NCBI GenBank assembly: GCA_017437005.1
Contig: JAFSBZ010000023.1
Span: 1 to 64,000 of the forward strand
Source of the DNA: Clostridia bacterium
GTDB taxonomy: Bacteria; Bacillota; Clostridia; Oscillospirales; Acutalibacteraceae
Direction of reading: 5' to 3'
Length of the DNA stretch: 64,000 nucleotides
Positions within the stretch are counted from its first letter, which is position 1; each line of letters starts with the position of its first letter. Position numbers and translations under genes: made by a program. This document shows, piece after piece, positions 44,550-53,429 of this stretch. The notes beneath the pieces were generated by a model, which was given only the letters and a program-made list of their open reading frames with translations, had not been told where the DNA came from and ran no database searches.

Positions 44550-45632
44550 TTAGTCCATATAACCCTTTGCCGCAAGTAATTCTGCCAAAAGCACTGCGCC
44601 ACCTGCCGCGCCACGTAAAGTGTTATGTGAGAGGCAAACAAACTTATAGTCGTACTGGCTATCTTCACGCAAACGACCAACAGACACAGCCATACCGCCT
44701 TCGAGGTCGCGGTGTATTTTGGTTTGTGGCATATTGTCTTCGGTAAAGTAATTAAGGAATTTCTTTGGTGCATGGGGAAGTTCTAATTCTTGAGGAACGC
44801 CCGAAAAGTTTTCCCATACCTTAAGGATTTCTTCTTTAGAAGGCTTATTCTTAAATGTTACAAACACAGCAGCCATATGACCGTCTGATACAGGAACACG
44901 CAAGCATTGGGCTGTAAATTTTGGTGAATCAGCAAGCTTGATTTCACCGTCTTGCACCTTACCCCAAATCTTAAGAGGTTCTTTTTCACTTTTTTCTTCT
45001 TCGCCGCCAATGTATGGAATAACGTTGTCTACCATTTCGGGCCAACGCTCAAATGTTTTGCCTGCACCCGAAATTGCCTGATAGGTACAAACAAGACATT
45101 TTTCTACACCAAACTCTTTATCAAGTGGGAAAAGGGCGGGTACATAGCTTTGAAGTGAGCAGTTGGATTTTACAGCTACAAAACCGCGCTTGGTACCAAG
45201 GCGCTTACGCTGTGCCTCAATAACATCAAGATGCTCGGGGTTAAGCTCAGGGATAACCATAGGAACATCAGCGGTAAAGCGATGAGCTGAGTTATTAGAT
45301 ACAACGGGACATTCGTGCTTAGCGTACATTTCCTCAAATGCCTTGATTTCATCCTTTTTCATATCTACTGCACAGAAAACAAAATCAACCCTTGAAACAA
45401 TTGTGTCAATATCGGCTACTGCGTCGTAGACCATCATATCCTTTAAATTTTCAGGCATTGGTGAAGTCATAGCCCAACGGTTGCCAACAGCCTCAGTGTA
45501 TGTTTTGCCTGCGCTTCTTGGACTTGCGGCAAGGCAAGTAACTTTAAACCAAGGGTGGTTTGCAAGCAATAGTGCAAAGCGTTGACCTACCATACCGGTA
45601 GCGCCGATAATACCTACGTTGTAATTTTTCAT
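44550..45632 (-). CDS. asd: Aspartate-semialdehyde dehydrogenase
   Basis: Reduces aspartyl phosphate to the semialdehyde, feeding DapA. 360 aa from the ATG at 45632, chosen because AGGAGG lies 8 bases upstream. Motifs: VGIIGATGMVGQRF for NADP, the catalytic cysteine in VAVKSNCSLQSYVPAL, QAISGAGK, and the substrate histidine in VPVSDGHMAAVFV. The 360-residue form with NCSLQ is the archaeal/fungal-like type rather than the E. coli type. First gene of the asd-dapA-dapB operon. Confidence 0.95.
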   Translation of the reverse strand: MKNYNVGIIGATGMVGQRFALLLANHPWFKVTCLAASPRSAGKTYTEAVGNRWAMTSPMPENLKDMMVYDAVADIDTIVSRVDFVFCAVDMKKDEIKAFEEMYAKHECPVVSNNSAHRFTADVPMVIPELNPEHLDVIEAQRKRLGTKRGFVAVKSNCSLQSYVPALFPLDKEFGVEKCLVCTYQAISGAGKTFERWPEMVDNVIPYIGGEEEKSEKEPLKIWGKVQDGEIKLADSPKFTAQCLRVPVSDGHMAAVFVTFKNKPSKEEILKVWENFSGVPQELELPHAPKKFLNYFTEDNMPQTKIHRDLEGGMAVSVGRLREDSQYDYKFVCLSHNTLRGAAGGAVLLAELLAAKGYMD

Positions 45633-45706
45633 TTTGGGATCCTCCTGATAAAGCAAAACTGACTATTGAAATTAACAAAGTTTTGCAATATAATATTATT
45701 CAATTA

Positions 45707-45735
45707 ATAATACCATTATAGTGCAAATTTGTCAA
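45707..45735 (-). promoter_or_regulatory. Promoter of asd-dapA-dapB
   Basis: Minus strand TTGACA (45735-45730), 17-base spacer and TATTAT (45712-45707), about 75 bases before the asd ATG. No lysine riboswitch or T-box was recognised in the short leader. Confidence 0.6.
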
Positions 45736-45779
45736 ATCAAATTATATATACAAAATAAGAAAGTTATTGGTAAAATTAT

Positions 45780-46802
45780 ATGAAAAAAAGCGATTTTTAT
45801 TACGATTTACCCGAAGAGCTTATTGCCCAGACTCCAATTTTTCCGCGTGATTCTTCAAGAATGCTTCACCTTGACAAAAGTACAGGTGATGTAAAACACG
45901 ATACGTTTAGTAATCTACCCGACTTTTTACGTGAAGGCGATTGCTTGGTTTTAAATAATACGCGTGTTTTGCCGGCACGTTTATACGGCACAGCAGCCGA
46001 CACAGGCGCAGTTGTTGAATTTGTGTTACTTAAGCAGTACGACCTTTACACTTGGGAGTGTTTGGCAGGTCCCGGCAAAAAAGCAAAAATAGATCGCGAA
46101 TTTATTTTTAGTGACGAGCTTTCTGCAATAGTTAAGGATGTTTTACCTGACGGCAATCGTGTTATTGAATTTAAATGTAATGGCGAATTTTTTGCAACAC
46201 TTGACAAGGTGGGTCAAATGCCACTACCGCCATATATAAAGGAAAAGCTAAGTGATAAGGAACGCTATCAAACGGTTTATTCAAAAGAGTTAGGTTCTGC
46301 GGCGGCACCTACGGCGGGTTTGCATTTCACACCTGAACTACTTGAAAAAATAAAAGCAAAGGGTGTAAAGGTTGTTTACGTTACATTACACGTTGGCCTT
46401 GGTACTTTTAGACCTGTTAAGGTGGATGATATTCGTGACCACAAAATGCATACAGAGCATTACTATATGTCAAAGGAAACCGCTGATACAATAAACCAAA
46501 CGAAAGAAAACGGCGGTAGAGTAATATGTGTTGGTACTACCAGTTGTCGTACTGTTGAAAGTGTAGCAGGGAAGCACGGTAAAATGTGTGAGTGTAGTGA
46601 TGATACAGGCATTTTTATTTATCCCGGTTATACTTTTAAATATATGGATGCGCTTGTTACTAATTTTCATTTGCCTGAAAGTACCCTTATAATGCTTGTT
46701 TCTGCATTTGCCGGATATGAAAATACAATGAATGCTTATAAAATCGCCGTAGAAGAAAAATATCGTTTCTTTAGCTTCGGTGATGCAATGTTTATTTCTT
46801 AA
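45780..46802 (+). CDS. queA: tRNA preQ1(34) S-adenosylmethionine ribosyltransferase-isomerase
   Basis: Transfers the ribose of SAM to preQ1 in tRNA, forming epoxyqueuosine. 340 aa with [14 protein letters not shown] at the start, [39 protein letters not shown] and [19 protein letters not shown]. It precedes tgt, the other tRNA step, as in many Firmicutes. Confidence 0.97.
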   Translation: MKKSDFYYDLPEELIAQTPIFPRDSSRMLHLDKSTGDVKHDTFSNLPDFLREGDCLVLNNTRVLPARLYGTAADTGAVVEFVLLKQYDLYTWECLAGPGKKAKIDREFIFSDELSAIVKDVLPDGNRVIEFKCNGEFFATLDKVGQMPLPPYIKEKLSDKERYQTVYSKELGSAAAPTAGLHFTPELLEKIKAKGVKVVYVTLHVGLGTFRPVKVDDIRDHKMHTEHYYMSKETADTINQTKENGGRVICVGTTSCRTVESVAGKHGKMCECSDDTGIFIYPGYTFKYMDALVTNFHLPESTLIMLVSAFAGYENTMNAYKIAVEEKYRFFSFGDAMFIS

Positions 46803-46811
46803 GGAGATTAT

Positions 46812-47942
46812 ATGTATAAATTAATAAGTGATAAAAACGGCGGTCGTCGAGGCGAGTTTGTAACCAATCGTGGCACTGTACAAACACCTGCTTTTATGAA
46901 CGTTGCAACTGCGGGTGCAATAAAAGGTGCATTATCTGCAGAAGACCTGAAAAATATTGGTTGTCAGGTAATGTTAAGTAACACATATCATTTACACGTT
47001 CGCCCAGGTGACGAGGTTATACGTGATTGCGGTGGACTTCACAAATTTACTACTTGGGATGGACCAATACTTACCGATAGTGGCGGTTTTCAGGTTTTTT
47101 CACTTGCATCACTTCGCAAAATTGAAGAAGAGGGCGTGACCTTTGCAAGCCATGTTGATGGTAAACGTATTTTTATGGGACCGGAAGAGAGTATGCAAAT
47201 TCAGTCAAATCTTGGTTCTACAATAGCAATGGCTTTTGACGAGTGTGTCGAAAACCCTGCTGAGTACAGTTATTCTAAAGCATCTTGTGAACGAACAACA
47301 CGGTGGCTAAAACGCTGTAAAGACAAAATGCAACAGCTTAACTCACTTGAAAATACAATTAATCGTGAGCAAATGCTTTTTGGTATAAATCAGGGTTGTA
47401 CCTATAATGATTTACGTATTAACCATATGAAAGAAATTGCCGACCTTGATTTAGATGGTTATGCTATAGGCGGCTTGGCTGTTGGAGAGCCTGCCGAGGT
47501 TATGTATGACGTTATTGAGAATGTAACCCCACATATGCCGCAAAATAAAATACGTTATTTAATGGGTGTAGGAACGCCTGTTAATATTCTTAATGCCGTA
47601 GAGCGCGGTGTTGACCTTTTTGACTGCGTAATGCCAAGTCGCAATGCACGCCATGGTCATTTGTTTACATCAAAGGGCATTATAAATATCAACAATAAAA
47701 AGTACGAGTACGATATGACTCCTATTGATGAAAATTGCGGTTGTCCCGTTTGTCAGCGCTATAGCAAGGCATATATTCGTCATTTGCTTAAAAGTTCCGA
47801 AATGCTTTCGCAAAGACTACTTGTTATGCATAATTTATGGTTTTATAATAATCTTATGACAGATATTAGAAATGCATTAGATGAAGGCAGATTTGCTGAA
47901 TTTAAGGCAGAAAAAGAAAAAATACTTGGAAATCGTATTTAA
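46812..47942 (+). CDS. tgt: Queuine/preQ1 tRNA-ribosyltransferase
   Basis: Exchanges guanine 34 for preQ1 in tRNAs with GUN anticodons. 376 aa. Catalytic and zinc-site features: TDSGGFQVFSL, FDCVMPSRNARHGHLFT with the nucleophilic Asp, and the C-terminal zinc site CGCPVCQRYSKAYIRHL. AAGGAG lies 5 bases before the ATG; it starts ten bases after queA. Confidence 0.98.
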   Translation: MYKLISDKNGGRRGEFVTNRGTVQTPAFMNVATAGAIKGALSAEDLKNIGCQVMLSNTYHLHVRPGDEVIRDCGGLHKFTTWDGPILTDSGGFQVFSLASLRKIEEEGVTFASHVDGKRIFMGPEESMQIQSNLGSTIAMAFDECVENPAEYSYSKASCERTTRWLKRCKDKMQQLNSLENTINREQMLFGINQGCTYNDLRINHMKEIADLDLDGYAIGGLAVGEPAEVMYDVIENVTPHMPQNKIRYLMGVGTPVNILNAVERGVDLFDCVMPSRNARHGHLFTSKGIININNKKYEYDMTPIDENCGCPVCQRYSKAYIRHLLKSSEMLSQRLLVMHNLWFYNNLMTDIRNALDEGRFAEFKAEKEKILGNRI

Positions 47943-47964
47943 TTTTTAATTTACAAAATTATCC

Positions 47965-47993
47965 TTGCAATTACGTTGCATATTAGGTATAAT
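47965..47993 (+). promoter_or_regulatory. Promoter of yajC
   Basis: TTGCAA (47965-47970), 17-base spacer and TATAAT (47988-47993). Its presence rules out a longer yajC frame that would begin inside the -35 box. Confidence 0.7.
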
Positions 47994-48027
47994 ACTTTTT
48001 GTTAATATTTTTGGAGGTTTAAAATTT

Positions 48028-48381
48028 ATGAATTTTAATTGGTTAACATTAGAAGGTGCTGCAACTACAGGTAATGCAGCAGCACAAGGCGGCGCAGGCG
48101 GTCTGCTTATGACAGCTCTTCCACTTATAATTATGGTTGCGGCTATGTATTTTCTTATTATTCGTCCTCAGAAAAAGAAGGAAAAGGCTGAAAAGCAAAT
48201 GCGTGACAACCTACAGGTTGGCGATGAGATTATAACAATCGGTGGTATCTATGGACGAGTTATTTCTTTAAAAGAAGATGCTATTGTTATTGAATCAAAG
48301 AGTGACCACAGCAAAATGACCATTGCACGTTGGGCTATGCAACAAAATCTTACCGTTCATGATGACACACCCAGCAAATAA
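48028..48381 (+). CDS. yajC: Preprotein translocase subunit YajC
   Basis: Small membrane partner of SecDF-SecYEG, 117 aa. The start at 48028 has GGAGG about 11 bases upstream and lies downstream of the promoter. One membrane helix follows a G/A-rich N terminus, then the diagnostic FLIIRPQKKKEKAEKQM and VGDEIITIGGIYGRV. secD and secF are not in the window. Confidence 0.93.
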   Translation: MNFNWLTLEGAATTGNAAAQGGAGGLLMTALPLIIMVAAMYFLIIRPQKKKEKAEKQMRDNLQVGDEIITIGGIYGRVISLKEDAIVIESKSDHSKMTIARWAMQQNLTVHDDTPSK

Positions 48382-48395
48382 TTAAGTAATAAATT

Positions 48396-48434
48396 ATCCC
48401 TTCGCTTGAATAAGATTTAAGCGGAGGGATTTTT
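48396..48434 (+). promoter_or_regulatory. Hairpin that buries the RBS of the next gene and ends in a T run
   Basis: ATCCCTTCGCTT (48396-48407) pairs with AAGCGGAGGGAT (48419-48430), 12 bp with one G-U. The 3' arm contains the GGAGGG of the following gene, whose ATG comes four T later (48435). It can work as a yajC terminator or attenuator and would hide the RBS when folded. Confidence 0.65.
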
Positions 48435-48839
48435 ATGTCTGACGGAATATTTCAAAAAAATACTACAAGCAAAAAATCGGCATATACTTTAGGTGGTGCC
48501 GTTGGAGTACTAACAACGCTTGTTTCAATGCTGTTTTTTGCTGCAATAATTTTATTTTTAAATATAGATCGCGCTTATGCTGCGCCGTTTGCATCAATAA
48601 GTATAGCGTTTGGCTGTTTTATAGCAAGCAAAATTACAGCAAAAAAAATCGGTGATAAAGGGTATCTTATTGGTTTAATAGTTGGAACGGTAGTGTTTAT
48701 AATCATAACTTTATTATCATTAATATTAGGTGGCAAGCTTTCTATTAATACACTATTTCATTTTGTTATAATTATACTTTCGTCACTATCAGGCGGTATT
48801 GTTGGTGTAAACTCAAATAAAAGTAAAAAATATATATAA
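48435..48839 (+). CDS. TIGR04086-family membrane protein
   Basis: Four-helix membrane protein of 134 aa, resembling the YrzE/TIGR04086 proteins often found next to yajC in Clostridia. No catalytic motif; function unknown. Its RBS GGAGGG is inside the 3' arm of the hairpin at 48396-48430. Confidence 0.75.
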   Translation: MSDGIFQKNTTSKKSAYTLGGAVGVLTTLVSMLFFAAIILFLNIDRAYAAPFASISIAFGCFIASKITAKKIGDKGYLIGLIVGTVVFIIITLLSLILGGKLSINTLFHFVIIILSSLSGGIVGVNSNKSKKYI

Positions 48840-48840
48840 A

Positions 48841-48868
48841 AAAATACGGCAAAATGCCGTATTTTTTT
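48841..48868. terminator. Bidirectional terminator between converging genes
   Basis: AAAATACGGCA and TGCCGTATTTT around a 3-base loop, flanked by A and T runs. It touches the stop codons of both neighbours. Confidence 0.85.
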
Positions 48869-49415
48869 ATTGTGTTAACATTTCAATTATTTTTGAATAA
48901 ATTGCCGACGGATTTTCTAAAAATCTTTCGCTTATAAATCGTCCTTGTTCTTCATCGGTTATAAGCAATTTTATTGTAATAAACGGCTTGCCACCGTCTA
49001 TTGCTGAACAACTTAAATATGTAGCGCCCTTTTCATGTGTAATTTCAAAAACATTATCCTTTGAATTTTTAAACTTGGCAAACATTTTCATTACAGCCAA
49101 GTATGCTCTCTCCTTTATTACAGATGAAAGAGAGGCCTTAAGTGTTGAGGCTGTAGTTCTGCCACTATCGGTTATTTGATATATTTGTTCGGTACTATCG
49201 GTTGGTGTAATTTGTCCGCTTGACGAAAGTGAAACGACGGCATCGCTAACCTCAAACGCGTTTGCAAGACCTTCGTAATGTAAAACATTAGCCAACATAT
49301 CTACAGGCACCGGCTCGTTGATAGAGCTTAGTATATAACATATCAAAATTTTAATTTCTGCTGTGCTGAATAGTCCACCGCGTGCAACTCCTGCACCTGA
49401 TGCGTTTTTTTCCAT
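48867..49415 (-). CDS. DUF4364 family winged-helix protein
   Basis: Protein of 182 aa of a family restricted largely to Clostridia. Residues about 18-90 form a winged-helix-like domain (STAEIKILICYILSSINEPV ... VVSLSSSGQITPT). The C-terminal half is an alpha-beta domain of unknown role. Such proteins are presumed transcriptional regulators. Promoter predicted at 49445-49473. Confidence 0.75.
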   Translation of the reverse strand: MEKNASGAGVARGGLFSTAEIKILICYILSSINEPVPVDMLANVLHYEGLANAFEVSDAVVSLSSSGQITPTDSTEQIYQITDSGRTTASTLKASLSSVIKERAYLAVMKMFAKFKNSKDNVFEITHEKGATYLSCSAIDGGKPFITIKLLITDEEQGRFISERFLENPSAIYSKIIEMLTQ

Positions 49416-49444
49416 AAGTCCTTACTCCTTTTATTGTCAAGTAT

Positions 49445-49473
49445 ATTATAAATTGAAATTCTAAAACTTTCAA
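49445..49473 (-). promoter_or_regulatory. Promoter of the DUF4364 gene
   Basis: Minus strand TTGAAA (49473-49468), 17-base spacer and TATAAT (49450-49445), 30 bases before the ATG. Confidence 0.6.
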
Positions 49474-49493
49474 GTATTATTTATAAAACAATG

Positions 49494-49523
49494 TTTACAA
49501 AGTGTGCGCATTTATGATAAAAT
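49494..49523 (+). promoter_or_regulatory. Promoter of the GrpB-pyrophosphatase-Nudix gene
   Basis: TTTACA (49494-49499), 18-base spacer and TAAAAT (49518-49523), 25 bases before the GTG start. Confidence 0.45.
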
Positions 49524-49548
49524 ATAAATAAATCAAGGTGGTGTTTAA

Positions 49549-50829
49549 GTGATAGGGTTAAAACGTGGTACAGTTGCTTTAATTGAACATCAAAGGGAAT
49601 GGGAAATTGAAGCAAAAAATACAATTAATATTCTTAAAAATATATTGGGCGATGTTATTTGCAATATTGATCACGTAGGCAGCACAGCAATAAAAACAAT
49701 CAAGGCAAAGCCGATTGTTGATATAGCAATCGCTGTAGATGATTTTAATGCAGTTCTTGACAAAAAAGAGCAGTTAAAAAATGCGGGATTTTATTACCGA
49801 CCTAATTCAGACCTTGGTGAGCAGTTGTTGTTTGCTTGCGGTAGTTTATATGAGGGCACAGGCGACTTACAAACACACTTTATTCATATTGTAAAAAAGG
49901 ATAGTATGGATTGGATTAACTATATAAATTTCCGTGACTATTTAAATAAAAACCCAAATATCGCAAAACAGTATGAAACCTTGAAACTTTCGCTTGCGGC
50001 GAAAGCTCCTAAAGATAATGGTAGAGAAATGTATCTTAAGGGTAAACATGATTTTATTACTCATACACTTCGCAAGGCTCTTGTTAAATCTTATCTTGGA
50101 AAAAAAGTTAACATTAAAATTGACAGGCCGATAGGTTACGTACATTATAAGGAAAATTATAGTCTTACTTACCCTATAAACTATGGTTATATTCCCGGGG
50201 TTTTTGGTGGTGATGGTGAAGAACTTGACGTTTATTTACTGGGTGTTGACAAGCCTGTGAACGAATATAACGCAAGAATAATTGGTATTGTTCACCGAGA
50301 GAATGATGTTGAGGACAAGCTTATAGCCGCTCCTGATGGTGTTATTTTTAATCAGGCGCAAATTGCTGAAAATATACATTTTCAAGAAAAGTATTATAAA
50401 ACATATATCGAGGCAATTTATCAAAGATCGTGCGGTGTTATTGTTTTTAGAACTGTAAACGGTAAAAGGGAATACCTTTGTCTTTTGCAAAATCTTTCGG
50501 GTACTTACAGTGTGCCTAAAGGACATTTAGAAGCATTTGAAAGCGAAAAAGACTGCGCGCTTCGAGAACTGTTTGAAGAAACCGGCATTAAAGTAAAGCT
50601 TATTGACGGCTTTAAGAAAGAAATAAATTATGTCTTCCACACAAGTTCGGGCGAAAAAAACAAAACAGTTGCATTGTTTCTTGCCGAATACAACGGCGAG
50701 CTTAATATCGACCACAATGAGATAGTGGGTTATCAATGGCTGAATTCCAAAATGGCAAAACAGATCCTACCAAACGGATGTAGCAAAGTAATTGATGATG
50801 TTGAGATGTTTTTATGCCCCACAATATAA
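49549..50829 (+). CDS. Three-domain fusion: GrpB nucleotidyltransferase-like, pyrophosphatase-like and Nudix
   Basis: 426 aa starting at GTG behind AAGGTGG. Residues about 1-170 match the GrpB/UPF0157 family (IDHVGSTAIKTIKAKPIVDI, with the DxA pair of the nucleotidyltransferase fold). Residues about 183-270 match the small clostridial pyrophosphatase-like domain (YPINYGYIPGVFGGDGEELD, then VYLLGVD and IVHRENDVEDKLIAAPDG). Residues about 295-424 are a Nudix hydrolase with a perfect box from Gly325: GHLEAFESEKDC...RELFEETG. All three fit nucleotide or pyrophosphate chemistry; a single substrate channel is possible but unproven. Not seen in this combination by me before. Confidence 0.88.
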   Translation: MIGLKRGTVALIEHQREWEIEAKNTINILKNILGDVICNIDHVGSTAIKTIKAKPIVDIAIAVDDFNAVLDKKEQLKNAGFYYRPNSDLGEQLLFACGSLYEGTGDLQTHFIHIVKKDSMDWINYINFRDYLNKNPNIAKQYETLKLSLAAKAPKDNGREMYLKGKHDFITHTLRKALVKSYLGKKVNIKIDRPIGYVHYKENYSLTYPINYGYIPGVFGGDGEELDVYLLGVDKPVNEYNARIIGIVHRENDVEDKLIAAPDGVIFNQAQIAENIHFQEKYYKTYIEAIYQRSCGVIVFRTVNGKREYLCLLQNLSGTYSVPKGHLEAFESEKDCALRELFEETGIKVKLIDGFKKEINYVFHTSSGEKNKTVALFLAEYNGELNIDHNEIVGYQWLNSKMAKQILPNGCSKVIDDVEMFLCPTI

Positions 50830-50929
50830 AACTTGGGTGCGATGCAGTTAATCGCATTGTTGACTATTTTTTATATGGTTTGATAGGTGTTGAGCTTTAT
50901 AATGTTTAGGACGATTAGGGGTGCGTTGA

Positions 50930-51232
50930 ATGAAAAAAATAAAAATAACCGTTATGCGAAAAGCAAGGTATGACGATTTAATTAAAAAGTATGAAAATCC
51001 TATTGAGCACGCTTGTGACTTGCAAGAAGGTCAGGTGTTTATTTGCGAAGGATGGCAAAAGCCTGAGGGGTTTTGTGACAGCGCGTGGGATAGTGTCTCG
51101 CCGTTTGTTATGACACTTGCTCACGGTGGTGAGAATTTCTATGATGGATGGATGAAGAACCCGAAATCTGCAATGATTTCTTGTAATGATGGTTTCCGTC
51201 CTGTGAGTTTTTTAATTGAGGTATGCGAATGA
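50930..51232 (+). CDS. TIGR04076 family protein, copy 1
   Basis: Protein of 100 aa of the TIGR04076 family (MKKIKITVMRKARYDDLI; HACDLQEGQVFICEGWQKPE; APF-like VSPFVMTLAHGGENFYDGWM). Family function unknown. It is 95% identical in protein to the copy at 54705 (five substitutions), while the DNA differs at many silent sites. The intergenic 100 bases before it hold a small TGCGAT/ATCGCA hairpin (about 50837-50856). It overlaps the next gene by an ATGA. Confidence 0.85.
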   Translation: MKKIKITVMRKARYDDLIKKYENPIEHACDLQEGQVFICEGWQKPEGFCDSAWDSVSPFVMTLAHGGENFYDGWMKNPKSAMISCNDGFRPVSFLIEVCE

Positions 51233-51537
51233 GAAAATTTAAGCTTTTTGTAGATGATACGCGCGAATTTCCGTCGAGGGATTATGAGTGCTGTAGACTT
51301 TTAAAACACGCTAAGATTTTTTTAGATATTATACAGTTCGACTTTATCACGTTAGATTATAGTCTTTCGGGCGGCGAAACAGGTATAGATATTCTAAACT
51401 ATATGAAAGCAAATAACATTTTTGTGCCAAATATTAATATTCATAGCAATAATATTTTTGGCAGAGAACAAATGCGAAATTTTTGTAAAGAAAATTTTCC
51501 GGATTCTAAAATAACAATGAATATGTTACCAAAATAA
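51229..51537 (+). CDS. Receiver-like cREC domain protein
   Basis: Protein of 102 aa. ATG 51229 overlaps the previous stop (ATGA) and has GAGGT at good spacing. KLFVDDTREFP at the start and FDFITLDYSLSGGETGIDIL resemble receiver domains that act in cyclic-phosphate processing (cREC) rather than phosphotransfer from a histidine kinase. Family assignment from memory of the VDDxRxxP motif. Confidence 0.7.
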   Translation: MRKFKLFVDDTREFPSRDYECCRLLKHAKIFLDIIQFDFITLDYSLSGGETGIDILNYMKANNIFVPNINIHSNNIFGREQMRNFCKENFPDSKITMNMLPK

Positions 51538-51558
51538 AGATAAAAAGGGGAATGAGAA

Positions 51559-51996
51559 ATGATTTATACACCACTTACAAAAAAAGCTCTTAAAATTTCT
51601 TTTAAGGCTCATAAAGATCAGTTTGATAAAAGTTGTATACCGTATGTATATCATCCGTATGAATTAGCATCTCAAATGTCAACCGAAGCTGAAGTTTGTG
51701 TTGCTCTTTTACACGATGTTGTTGAAGACACCGACACGACATTTGAAGATTTAATTAACGAAGGCTTTTGTGATGAAATTATTGATGCTCTTCGTTTGTT
51801 GACACATAATGATAATACGCCATATATGGATTACGTTCGTAAAATAAAGGAAAATCCAATTGCAAAAAATGTAAAACTTGCCGACCTGAGACACAATAGC
51901 ACCTTAGCACGTCACGACGTTATTACCGATTGGGATTTAAAGCGACAAAATAAGTATAAAACAGCTATAGAAATATTATTGGGAAATCAAGAATGA
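51559..51996 (+). CDS. SpoT/MESH1-like HD-domain protein
   Basis: Protein of 145 aa with the HD hydrolase motifs of RelA/SpoT proteins: FKAHKDQFDK...PYVYHPYELA, CVALLHDVVEDTD and KNVKLADLRHN. With no synthetase domain it could be a small alarmone hydrolase that removes (p)ppGpp or NADPH phosphate. GGGGAATG precedes the ATG. Stand-alone, between two plus-strand genes. Confidence 0.85.
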   Translation: MIYTPLTKKALKISFKAHKDQFDKSCIPYVYHPYELASQMSTEAEVCVALLHDVVEDTDTTFEDLINEGFCDEIIDALRLLTHNDNTPYMDYVRKIKENPIAKNVKLADLRHNSTLARHDVITDWDLKRQNKYKTAIEILLGNQE

Positions 51997-52039
51997 TTTT
52001 GATAGTAATTAAACTATAAGAATATGATGATAAAAAATT

Positions 52040-53044
52040 ATGCCATTAGAAATTGTAAGAAATGATATAACTAAAATGACGGTGGATGCCATTGTTAATG
52101 CTGCCAATGAGTCGCTTTTGGGCGGTGGCGGTGTTGACGGTGCGATTCATTATGTGGCAGGGCCGGAGTTGCTTGCTGAGTGCAAGACTCTTGGTGGTTG
52201 CAAGACCGGTAAGGCAAAGATTACGGGCGGATATAATCTGCCTGCAAAGTATGTGATACATACTGTTGGTCCTATTTATGAGGATGGCAAACACGGAGAA
52301 AAGGCTTTGCTTGAATCTTGCTATCGTGAATCTTTGGCACTTGCGAAGGTACATAACTGTGAAACTGTGGCTTTTCCGCTTATCTCTTCGGGTGTGTATG
52401 GATATCCGAAAGACCAAGCGTTAAAGGTTGCTATTGATGTTATCAGCGACTTTCTTCTTGAAAACGAGATGAAGGTCTATATCGTCATATTTGATAAGGC
52501 GGCGTACAAAATCAGCGAGAAGCTGTTCTCGGATATCGCCGAATACATAGACGATAATTATGTGGACGAGCATACTGATTACCGTCGTGAAAGTATGCGG
52601 ATGAATGTACCGATGCAAGCATCTATTGGTCTCTTTGAGGCTGACCTATGCGAATGTAAAGCAATGTTGTCTGATGACGATCTTGATGCCAAACTCAAGC
52701 AGATTGACGAGAGTTTTTCGCAGATGCTTCTCCGCAAGATTGATGAAAAAGGTATGACTGATGCAGAGTGTTATAAGAAAGCGAATATAGACCGCAAACT
52801 GTTCTCGAAAATCCGCAGTGATGTACATTATAAGCCGAGCAAACCTACTGCAATCGCTTTTGCAATCTCGCTTGAACTCACACTTTCCGAAACCGAAGAC
52901 ATGCTTAAAAAGGCGAGATTTGCACTTTCTCACAGCAATAAATTCGATATTATAATCGAATACTTTATTAGCAAGGGCAATTACAATATCTTTGAAATCA
53001 ACGAGGCGCTATTTGCCTTTGACCAAAGTCTACTGGGTGCTTAA
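52040..53044 (+). CDS. Macro-domain ADP-ribose hydrolase with an extra C-terminal HTH-like domain
   Basis: 334 aa. Residues 1-170 are a macro domain of the O-acetyl-ADP-ribose deacetylase type: [28 protein letters not shown] and [16 protein letters not shown]. The C-terminal part (about 200-334) looks helical and like an Xre-type HTH scaffold ([18 protein letters not shown] ... [20 protein letters not shown]), so it may bind DNA or a partner. Base composition is richer in G and C than in neighbours, a sign of transfer. No clear Shine-Dalgarno. Codes for removal of ADP-ribose esters or similar. Confidence 0.85.
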   Translation: MPLEIVRNDITKMTVDAIVNAANESLLGGGGVDGAIHYVAGPELLAECKTLGGCKTGKAKITGGYNLPAKYVIHTVGPIYEDGKHGEKALLESCYRESLALAKVHNCETVAFPLISSGVYGYPKDQALKVAIDVISDFLLENEMKVYIVIFDKAAYKISEKLFSDIAEYIDDNYVDEHTDYRRESMRMNVPMQASIGLFEADLCECKAMLSDDDLDAKLKQIDESFSQMLLRKIDEKGMTDAECYKKANIDRKLFSKIRSDVHYKPSKPTAIAFAISLELTLSETEDMLKKARFALSHSNKFDIIIEYFISKGNYNIFEINEALFAFDQSLLGA

Positions 53045-53045
53045 T

Positions 53046-53414
53046 ATGAACCGTGAATTTGTTTTCAAGCTGTGTAAAGAAAGATACGGCACCGAACCCG
53101 ATTATCCCTTTAACGATAAGTATAACTCCGCAGTTCTGCGCCACGGCGATACTCGCAAGTGGTATGGTATAATTCTAAATGTTTCGCCAAATGTTTTTGG
53201 GCTTTCGGGAGAAGAAAAGGTTGACGTTATCAATCTTAAAATCGACCCGATTATGATGGGGTCGTTTTTACAGGAAAAAGGAATTTTTCCTGCCTATCAT
53301 ATGTCAAAAACTTGTTGGATATCTGCTTTGCTTGACGGATCTGTCAGCGAAGAAACGTTATCTTTTTTAATTGATGTTAGTTTCGAACTGACCAGTAAAA
53401 GACGCAAAAAATAG
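53046..53414 (+). CDS. MmcQ/YjbR family DNA-binding-like protein
   Basis: 122 aa from the ATG at 53046, two bases after the macro-gene stop; a longer in-frame start at 52992 lies inside that gene. FVFKLCKERYGTEPDYPF, WYGIILNVSP and FPAYHMSKTCWISALLDGSV are typical of MmcQ/YjbR proteins, whose fold resembles DNA-binding domains. Exact role unknown. Confidence 0.85.
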   Translation: MNREFVFKLCKERYGTEPDYPFNDKYNSAVLRHGDTRKWYGIILNVSPNVFGLSGEEKVDVINLKIDPIMMGSFLQEKGIFPAYHMSKTCWISALLDGSVSEETLSFLIDVSFELTSKRRKK

Positions 53415-53429
53415 TTTTGGAGCGTAAAA

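Noticed and set aside
45633..45779. Lysine riboswitch or T-box ahead of asd
   Set aside because: The leader after the predicted promoter is only about 70 bases, too short for a lysine riboswitch, and no T-box sequence was seen.
47965..48027. Longer yajC reading frame starting at TTG 47965
   Set aside because: That TTG is part of the -35 box of the yajC promoter, and GGAGG points to the ATG at 48028.
50830..50929. Promoter TTGACT plus downstream -10 before the first TIGR04076 gene
   Set aside because: No -10 hexamer at a suitable spacing; the hairpin there is short and without a T run.
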